A stretch of 20,148 nucleotides of DNA from a virus. Below are positions 15,799-20,148 of this stretch, piece after piece. Position numbers and translations under genes: made by a program. The stretch lies in IMG/VR virus record IMGVR_UViG_3300048079_000098, positions 1-20,148 of that record. The stretch is one strand, 5' to 3'. The notes under the pieces are model-generated. The model searched no databases. It saw nothing but the letters and a program-made list of their open reading frames with translations, and was not told where the DNA came from. Positions within the stretch are counted from its first letter, which is position 1. Every line of letters starts with the position of its first letter.

Positions 15799-16291
15799 TC
15801 GTTCTCGTGGTCTGGCTGTCCCAAAACGTCAGCGCAAGCGCCAGCGCGCTCCACTCGTCGCCGGCAATCCCGTACAGGGGACCGCCCTTCCTGATTGTCG
15901 CCGGTCCGCCAAAGCGGTCGATGATGGCCCGGCGGATGTTCGAGTCCTTGGCCCGGGAATCGTGGCAGAGGTGCTGTTTCACGACGAGACGCGGAATCAG
16001 GTGTGCGTGCGTCCCGTCGAAAGTTTGCACAAACCGCCCGATCCACACACACGTCTCGAATACCTCGGCGCCCACTGGCATCCCGTAGGACGCGATCATC
16101 TCGATCGCGAGCACGATGTCCTTCCCGCAATCGACGCGATCTGTCCAGTAACACTTGAGCCTGTGCAGGCAGGACGCATTCGGAGCCCGCTCGTGGTGGA
16201 GGATTTCGCGGCCGTTCCACAAGACCCACGCAGTTTGCGCGGGTCCAGGGTCCACGCCGATCACGAAGCTGATGGTGTCCGCCGTCGGCAT
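15761..16291 (-). CDS. RuvC-like nuclease (phage Holliday-junction resolvase type)
   Basis: The 176-residue protein has an RNase H/RuvC fold. A first strand FVIGVDPGPAQTAWVLW carries D14 in the DPG motif. VLAIEMIASYGMPVG supplies E64. The last helix begins at GDEWSALALAL with D145, and D116 (AKDSNIRRAII) is another acidic candidate. It resembles phage proteins with the EMIASYGMPVG segment that I place with RuvC-like enzymes. The start ATG 16291 has TGAGGT five bases upstream, which overlaps the DnaB stop. Placement after DnaB fits resolution of replication or recombination intermediates. However, array 2 and the Tas-like gene follow immediately, and the last 13 codons overlap the first repeat units. 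A nuclease working in trans with the Tas-like protein is therefore possible. Confidence 0.85.
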   Translation of the reverse strand: MPTADTISFVIGVDPGPAQTAWVLWNGREILHHERAPNASCLHRLKCYWTDRVDCGKDIVLAIEMIASYGMPVGAEVFETCVWIGRFVQTFDGTHAHLIPRLVVKQHLCHDSRAKDSNIRRAIIDRFGGPATIRKGGPLYGIAGDEWSALALALTFWDSQTTRTKASQQKLANQQL

Positions 16292-16294
16292 AGT

Positions 16295-17710
16295 CTACCT
16301 CAGCTCCGGTCCGCCGGGGGCTTGGTCGCTCTCGCCAAGATCCTCGTGCCGATTCTCAAAGCGAGCGTACTTGTGCAGAAAACACAGATCCACTTTCCCG
16401 ATGGGGCCGTTGCGTTGCTTGCCGATGATGATTTCGGCAAGGCCATGGAGGTCCTGGCGGTCCGGTTTGTAAACTTCTTCGCGAAAAACGAATAGCACAG
16501 AGTCTGCGTCCTGCTCGAGCGATCCCGAATCACGCAGGTCCGATAGCCGGGGGCGCCCGTCCCCGTGGCGCTGCTCGGTTTGCCGGCTGAGTTGCGAGAG
16601 CGCCACGACCGGAGCCTCGGAATCCCGCGCCAACTGCTTGAGCGCCTTCGAGATCATCGTCACTTCTTCGTTGCGGTTCCCGAACCGGCCAGTAGTACTC
16701 ATGAGTTGCAGGTAGTCGATCACGATGAGGTCGAGTGTGCCATGCACGACCCGGAGCCGTTGACATTCTGCACGGACCTGCTCGACAGTGGCGCCGGCCG
16801 TATCGTCGACGTGGAAGTTCCATCCGATGAGCTTCACGTGGGCCGCGTCGATGCGCTGTCGCTCCTCTTGGCCCAGGAAGCCGCCCCGAAAGCGGTGCAG
16901 GTCGACCCGCGCGCTCATGCACAGGAGCCGATGGTACAGCGCCACCTTGCTCATTTCCATGCTGAACATGATGATTCGCAGCCCCTGCTGGACGGCGTGG
17001 GCGCCAATAGTCAGCGCCAGGGCCGTCTTGCCCATCGACGGGCGTGCGGCTATCAGGATCAGGTCTTGCGCGTGCAGCCCAGTCGTGGCTTGATCGAGCT
17101 TGGGGAAGCCGGTCCCAACCCCGCGGTCCCACTGCGATGGATTCAACAGTTTACTGACGCCCCCTGGAAAGCCCTGGGCAAACTCCGAGAGGGTTTCGGC
17201 CTTGACGCTCCGCTGGCCCAAGCCCACGAGCTGCGACATCGCGCTGGCCGCAATCTCGCCTGCTTTGGTGCCGCCGTCGATCGCTTGCCCCACCATCGTT
17301 TCGGCGAGGTACACAAGCTGGCGCCGCTCGCTGGCCTCCTTGATGGCCCGGCAGTAAGCTTCAATATGCGGTTGCTTGAACAGGCCCTCAGTCAGCCCGG
17401 ACAGGTAGGCGGGCCCGTCGACGGACTCCAACTCACCGCGAAAGGAGAGCTGGTCCGCTACCGTCACGTAGTCGACTTCCTCGCCCTGGTCGCCCAAATC
17501 GGCCATGGCGCGGAAAATCCGGCGATGTTTTTCGAGCGTAAAGTCGTCGGCGACGAGCAAGGCGGTCGCCTGTGGGACCATGGCCTTACCGGCCAGGAAG
17601 ATGTTGCCGAGCAGGGCCTTCTCGGCCTCGATGTTGGAGGGCAAGCCCTGAGCGAACAGGAGGGCCTCGGCCGCTGCTTGGCGGCTACTTCTTTTCGCGG
17701 AGGCTGGCAT
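16295..17710 (-). CDS. dnaB: Replicative DNA helicase, DnaB family
   Basis: The 471-residue product has the complete DnaB plan. Residues about 22-130 are the helical N-terminal domain (LPSNIEAEKALLGNIFL, then VDYVTVADQL). The RecA-like motor follows. Walker A is ARPSMGKTA (222-230), Walker B is LIVIDYLQLMS (328-338), LSQLSRQTEQR is at 371-381 and DLRDSGSLEQDADSVLF at 391-407. It unwinds the duplex at the phage fork as a hexamer. The start at 17710 is the only in-frame ATG that gives normal length; upstream codons to 18010 only shadow the preceding gene. It overlaps that gene by 26 bp. The order initiator, small protein, DnaB suggests a replication module with its own loader. Confidence 0.93.
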   Translation of the reverse strand: MPASAKRSSRQAAAEALLFAQGLPSNIEAEKALLGNIFLAGKAMVPQATALLVADDFTLEKHRRIFRAMADLGDQGEEVDYVTVADQLSFRGELESVDGPAYLSGLTEGLFKQPHIEAYCRAIKEASERRQLVYLAETMVGQAIDGGTKAGEIAASAMSQLVGLGQRSVKAETLSEFAQGFPGGVSKLLNPSQWDRGVGTGFPKLDQATTGLHAQDLILIAARPSMGKTALALTIGAHAVQQGLRIIMFSMEMSKVALYHRLLCMSARVDLHRFRGGFLGQEERQRIDAAHVKLIGWNFHVDDTAGATVEQVRAECQRLRVVHGTLDLIVIDYLQLMSTTGRFGNRNEEVTMISKALKQLARDSEAPVVALSQLSRQTEQRHGDGRPRLSDLRDSGSLEQDADSVLFVFREEVYKPDRQDLHGLAEIIIGKQRNGPIGKVDLCFLHKYARFENRHEDLGESDQAPGGPELR

Positions 17711-18071
17711 CGAGTGCTTCGGCCCATTCTGCGGTTTCCCGTCGGAGCCGTGCGCGCTCCTCGGGGTCGATGACGTCGCTGGGCGGCGTGATATAGGAAT
17801 CCACGCACGCTTGGAACAACTGCCCTGGCTTGGGGAACCAGGATTCGTCGCCAGCGTGGGCGATATAGTAGCGAACCGTGCGGGCCCAGGCGCCGGCGGC
17901 AAGTTGCGAGAAGTATTCGTAGATGACCTCGGAACGCCCCTGGAGCCTTTCGGCGTCCAGGCTCGGCGGGATGTCGAAGCTGACCATGAGCCGCTTCCAG
18001 CCAGCCGCAAACTCCTCGCGGCCTACCGTGGTTTCCGGCTGTCGACCAGATCCATCATCGCGGTCAGCCAT
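17685..18071 (-). CDS. Small protein between initiator and DnaB, possible helicase loader
   Basis: A 128-residue, mostly helical, charged protein. It starts at ATG 18071, overlapping the replication-protein gene by 49 bp, with GGATG just upstream. The segment EEFAAGWKRLMVSFDI (19-34) and the region around ARTVRYYIAHAGDESWFPKPGQLFQACVD (62-90) resemble the small helical proteins that phages encode beside DnaB. These include helicase loaders and G39P-type proteins, where short helices and the phrase FPKPGQL-like are typical. There is no ATPase motif, so it is not a DnaC-type loader. Loader function is inferred from gene order. Confidence 0.7.
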   Translation of the reverse strand: MADRDDGSGRQPETTVGREEFAAGWKRLMVSFDIPPSLDAERLQGRSEVIYEYFSQLAAGAWARTVRYYIAHAGDESWFPKPGQLFQACVDSYITPPSDVIDPEERARLRRETAEWAEALDASLREKK

Positions 18072-18883
18072 TTGTCATCCATCGCTTTCTTGGCTACGTT
18101 TTCCCGAGCGCCGGCGCGCGGCACCCTCTGTGCTTGCTTCGCCTCGTCCAAGTAGGCGGTCATCGCGTCCTTGAGTGTCCGCCCCCCTTGGGCGGCCCAG
18201 TCTTCGACCGTTTGCGCTATGCCCGCGCGGTGGGCTTCTGGGTCCAACACCTTCAGCTCGAGGTCCTGCAGGAAGCTGAGTTGCCCGGCGGTGATCTGGT
18301 TTGCGGCAACCCGCTTCGCGTCAGCCCGGGCGACGCCCAGTTTCCACTTGGTGGCGAGCTTCCCCCAAAAGACCCTGAAACTACCCTCGTCCATGAGCCG
18401 CTTCCCCGGGGTTGGTTTTGCCCTTACTTCTTCCTTCGCGCGCCCTGACGGTTCAGGTGATGGTTCTACTGATGGTTCACTAAGGATAGGGGGTCTATTC
18501 TTGTCGTAATCTGCACCCTTTAGTGTCGCAACCTGCACCCTTTCTCTGTCGCAATCTGCACCCTTTCCGCCCTCTGCGTCTGCGGAAAGGGTGCAGATAC
18601 TGCACCCTTTATCCTTCCTGAGAAGCACGCAGTACTTGGCAGTGTGGCCCCGCCCGCCCTTGCGTTCGTGGATGCACACTTCGCCAAGCTCCATGAGTCG
18701 TTTCAGGGAATCCTGGACGGCCCGCTCGCACAGGTTGGCTTTCTTGGCAATCCGCCCGACCGACGGCCAGCAGCACCAGGTCTCATCGTCGGCGTGGTCT
18801 GCCAGAGCCAACAGTACAAGCCTGTCGCCGTTGGCCGAGGAATTCGACAGGTCAAACACGGCCGTCATCACCTTCACGCTCAC
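18023..18883 (-). CDS. Winged-helix phage replication initiator-like protein with internal origin
   Basis: The start is placed at GTG 18883, with AAGAGGG (18890-18896) six bases upstream. The longer frame to 18964 runs through a promoter-like sequence. Product 286 residues. Residues 6-90 (MTAVFDLSNSSANGDRLVLL, then WPSVGRIAKKANLCERAVQDSLKRL) form a winged helix of the HTH_36 type, as in phage replication proteins of the lambda O/DnaD class. Residues about 92-128 are encoded by the iterons and read as a repeated KGADxD/KGCSIC pattern. A Pro/Ser linker (131-147) follows, then a C-terminal helical domain with DAKRVAANQITAGQLSFLQDLE. Expected role: it binds the iterons inside its own gene and recruits the helicase. 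The gene order supports this. Confidence 0.75.
   Translation of the reverse strand: MSVKVMTAVFDLSNSSANGDRLVLLALADHADDETWCCWPSVGRIAKKANLCERAVQDSLKRLMELGEVCIHERKGGRGHTAKYCVLLRKDKGCSICTLSADAEGGKGADCDRERVQVATLKGADYDKNRPPILSEPSVEPSPEPSGRAKEEVRAKPTPGKRLMDEGSFRVFWGKLATKWKLGVARADAKRVAANQITAGQLSFLQDLELKVLDPEAHRAGIAQTVEDWAAQGGRTLKDAMTAYLDEAKQAQRVPRAGARENVAKKAMDDKWLTAMMDLVDSRKPR
18502..18566. repeat. Three direct iterons inside the initiator gene (putative replication origin)
   Basis: Three copies of the 20-bp sequence TGTCGYAAYCTGCACCCTTT occur at 18502-18521, 18524-18543 and 18547-18566, spaced 22 and 23 bp, about two helical turns. A single site type on one face of the helix is typical of initiator binding sites. 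They lie in the middle of a replication-protein gene, as the lambda origin lies in gene O. A further two cores form the inverted repeat just to the right. Confidence 0.82.
18586..18610. repeat. Perfect 11-bp inverted repeat carrying the iteron core
   Basis: AAAGGGTGCAG (18586-18596) and CTGCACCCTTT (18600-18610) are exact reverse complements separated by three bases. Both contain the core of the three iterons. This palindrome is probably a dimer binding site for the initiator, or the origin hairpin. No U-run follows on either strand, so an intrinsic terminator is unlikely. Confidence 0.82.
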
Positions 18884-18906
18884 GCGAAGCCCTCTTGCGG
18901 GGGTGG

Positions 18907-18935
18907 ATTTTACTGGAGAAGCGGACCGATTGCAA
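18907..18935 (-). promoter_or_regulatory. Putative sigma-70 promoter for the replication operon
   Basis: On the minus strand TTGCAA (18930-18935) and TAAAAT (18907-18912) are separated by 17 bases, the preferred spacing. The -10 box matches TATAAT at 5 of 6 places and the -35 box matches at 4 of 6. An A-rich stretch (18939-18955) just upstream could act as an UP element. The -10 box lies 23 bp before GTG 18883, leaving room for the AAGAGGG ribosome binding site. This is the largest gap (126 bp) in the minus-strand gene run. Confidence 0.5.
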
Positions 18936-19009
18936 GGCTTTTCTTTTTTACACAGGATTTCCACGGTGTGTGGTTTTTGGTGCGGTCCAAGCTCTGGTGA
19001 ATAAGTGAT

Positions 19010-19714
19010 TTAGCTGGACTGTGGCGGGGCTGTGGAAATAGCGCGTTTTGGCTTTGAGTGCCGCAAGTGGCGCCCGCGCTCGAGCCGCGCGCCTGGCACG
19101 GGGATCCCGGCATCCAGCGCGAGGCGAACACCGGCACCGTCGACCGCCTTGGACTTCAAGAGATCCTCGACGGTTCCGTCGATCCGAGCGCCCGGGCAAA
19201 ACTCCGACATGAAGAGTTGGAGAGTGTCGAGTTGCCCCGCCAGTTCCGCGACGGTATCGCCGGCTGGCAGCACCAGCTTGACCGTGCAGGTCTGGTACTC
19301 GGGCGGCACCGCGGCCGGATCGTCGATGCGTACGGCCATCGAGCTGTTGGCCTGCGTTCGGATCCAGAACAGCTTGCCGTCGAGCCGGCGGTTGTCCTCC
19401 GGGAGATTGTGGTCGATGTGGTTCTGGACGTGCAGCCGGATCTTTTCGCGAGCCATCTCGATCCGCTCCTTCGCGGCGAGGTAGAGGTTGGCCTTTTTCT
19501 GTGCGTAAGCGATCTGATCCTCGAGCCCGTTCAGGCCCTCGACGAGCTGGTCGACGACCTCCTTCTCGCGGCTCACGAGCGCTTCCGTGATGCGAAGCAG
19601 GAGGTCTGCCTTGTGGTCGTCGCCCTCTTCGAGCGCTTCGTCGAGGTGCTGCGCGTAGGCGAGCAGCGCCCCGTCGAGCTGCTCGAGCTTGGAAACCTGG
19701 CGATCGTCGCTCAT
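19010..19714 (-). CDS. Siphovirus Gp157-family protein
   Basis: The 234-residue protein fits Gp157 (Siphovirus Gp157 family). A long coiled-coil N-terminal half (residues 5-100) is followed by the beta-rich part. LDGKLFWIRTQANSSMAVRIDD (111-132) and AVPPEYQTCTVKL (135-147) match the family, as does the C-terminal ALDAGIPVPGARLE (199-212). The family was named from Streptococcus thermophilus phages, where its product was linked to phage resistance; it is common in early or recombination gene clusters, and its molecular role is not settled. It starts at ATG 19714 with AAGGAG about 11 bases upstream. The last 20 residues are basic and low-complexity. Confidence 0.85.
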   Translation of the reverse strand: MSDDRQVSKLEQLDGALLAYAQHLDEALEEGDDHKADLLLRITEALVSREKEVVDQLVEGLNGLEDQIAYAQKKANLYLAAKERIEMAREKIRLHVQNHIDHNLPEDNRRLDGKLFWIRTQANSSMAVRIDDPAAVPPEYQTCTVKLVLPAGDTVAELAGQLDTLQLFMSEFCPGARIDGTVEDLLKSKAVDGAGVRLALDAGIPVPGARLERGRHLRHSKPKRAISTAPPQSS

Positions 19715-19767
19715 GGGGGTTAATTCTCCTTCACTTTCTGCGGAGCATTATCAAACCCGCCCTTTGC

Positions 19768-20001
19768 TCATCCGGGATCCTTCTTCACCAAGGTGCCGCC
19801 GCATACCGCGCAGGCTACCACCGTCTTTTCGTTCGCCTCAGCATCCGGGTCCGGTATCGCCAGGTAATTCAACGCCGTCACCGCCCGGTCCAGGTGCTCG
19901 ATCGTCGGGAACAGATCCGGGTCATTCAGCGACCTCAGGCCGAACTGCGCCTCAATGATATGGTTGCGGAGGAGCCGGCGCTCGTTGTAGGTGATCGTCA
20001 T
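19768..20001 (-). CDS. Small hypothetical protein with C-terminal CxxC
   Basis: A 77-residue product from ATG 20001 (a GTG two codons earlier, 20007, is also possible; neither has a strong ribosome binding site). The N-terminal part (YNERRLLRNHIIEAQFGLRSLNDPDLFPTIEHLDRAV) is helical. The C-terminal CAVCGG is a single zinc-knuckle half, so two chains would be needed to bind a metal. No family recognised. It follows the partial upstream gene at 4-10 bp distance. Confidence 0.6.
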   Translation of the reverse strand: MTITYNERRLLRNHIIEAQFGLRSLNDPDLFPTIEHLDRAVTALNYLAIPDPDAEANEKTVVACAVCGGTLVKKDPG

Positions 20002-20011
20002 AGTCACAGAC

Positions 20012-20146
20012 TCATTCGGCAGCGTCGCTTTGTCCTGGAAGCAGGAACGCGCGCAACTCGCTGGCGGGCATTGCTTCCATGGCCTTGAAAATGCTGTCCA
20101 AGCGGCCGAGTTCTTCTGGATCCGTGCAGGTGGTGATGCGGTGGTG
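20012..20146 (-). CDS. Hypothetical protein, 3' end only
   Basis: Forty-four codons are open to the right edge and end with TGA at 20012-20014, so the gene begins outside the window. The readable part (TDPEELGRLDSIFKAMEAMPASELRAFL) is helical and ends in an acidic tail. It lies directly before the next minus-strand gene. Nothing more can be said about function. Confidence 0.5.
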   Translation of the reverse strand, partial: HHRITTCTDPEELGRLDSIFKAMEAMPASELRAFLLPGQSDAAE

Positions 20147-20148
20147 GC

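Noticed and set aside
14200-15810. A complete IS110 insertion sequence
   Set aside because: There is no RuvC N-terminal domain in the protein, no catalytic Ser at the expected place, and no recognisable element ends. The flanking DNA is array, not a left and right end.
15403-15894. Plus-strand repeat-protein ORF (GSL/GPL hexapeptides) and minus-strand ORFs 15478-15735 and 15438-15692
   Set aside because: They exist only because the 18-bp grid contains no stops. No ribosome binding site was seen, and conservation follows the DNA 10-mer, not a codon pattern.
16565-17773. 402-residue plus-strand ORF opposite dnaB, and similar long plus-strand ORFs at 9711-10568, 11886-12689 and 14488-15189
   Set aside because: All lie opposite confidently identified or well-supported minus-strand genes and show no family motif.
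18586-18610. Intrinsic terminator at the inverted repeat in the initiator gene
   Set aside because: It lies within coding sequence, no T-run follows, and both arms match the iteron core.

Overview
The window looks like part of the genome of a GC-rich, double-stranded DNA tailed phage or prophage (Caudoviricetes), probably from a metagenome. It carries a terminase large subunit, a DnaB-type replicative helicase, a Gp157-family protein, a phage Gp37/Gp68-family protein, a RuvC-like resolvase, and a giant multidomain protein of the kind tailed phages package and inject. Genes are tightly packed with 1-8 bp stop/start overlaps. No rRNA, tRNA or bacterial housekeeping gene is visible, and the host cannot be named from the sequence.

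Layout. Positions 1-8675 (+) hold the 3' part of one enormous reading frame, open through the left edge of the window. It reads as a 'polyvalent protein': 2H phosphoesterase-like domain, N6-adenine-type methylase, SNF2-type helicase, then a long alpha-helical C-terminal part with a PLxRFG-like motif and hydrophobic segments. A small (+) gene follows and meets the (-) strand genes tail to tail near 8915-8925. Everything from 8915 to the right edge is on the (-) strand. In transcription order, right to left: a partial ORF, a small CxxC protein, Gp157, a winged-helix replication protein, a loader-like small protein, DnaB, RuvC-like, repeat array 2, a Nop/IS110-C-terminal-like protein, repeat array 1, Gp37/Gp68 (DUF5131), a small Cys protein, a LexA-type DNA-binding protein, an unknown protein, a MazG-like protein, a ribbon-helix-helix protein, TerL, a one-TM protein and an HNH protein.

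The most unusual element is at 14.2-15.8 kb. Two arrays flank a 288-residue protein that resembles only the C-terminal (Nop-like, Transposase_20) part of IS110 transposases and lacks their catalytic parts. Each array is built on an exact 18-bp period: a conserved 10-mer and a variable 8-mer, with two 10-mer classes in strict alternation, giving a 36-bp unit with two different 8-nt spacers. There are 41 conserved 10-mers in total (25 and 16). This organisation (about 36-nt units, two short spacers, a Nop/IS110-related protein, a phage setting) matches what I know of TIGR arrays and Tas proteins (tandem interspaced guide RNA systems), and I call it a TIGR-Tas-like locus lacking a fused nuclease domain. 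A RuvC-like protein directly upstream could be either an ordinary phage resolvase or a nuclease acting in trans.

A second hidden structure lies inside the replication-protein gene: three 20-bp iterons at 22-23-bp spacing plus a perfect 11-bp inverted repeat carrying the same core (18502-18610). As in lambda O, this is probably the replication origin inside the initiator gene, followed in the operon by a possible loader and DnaB.
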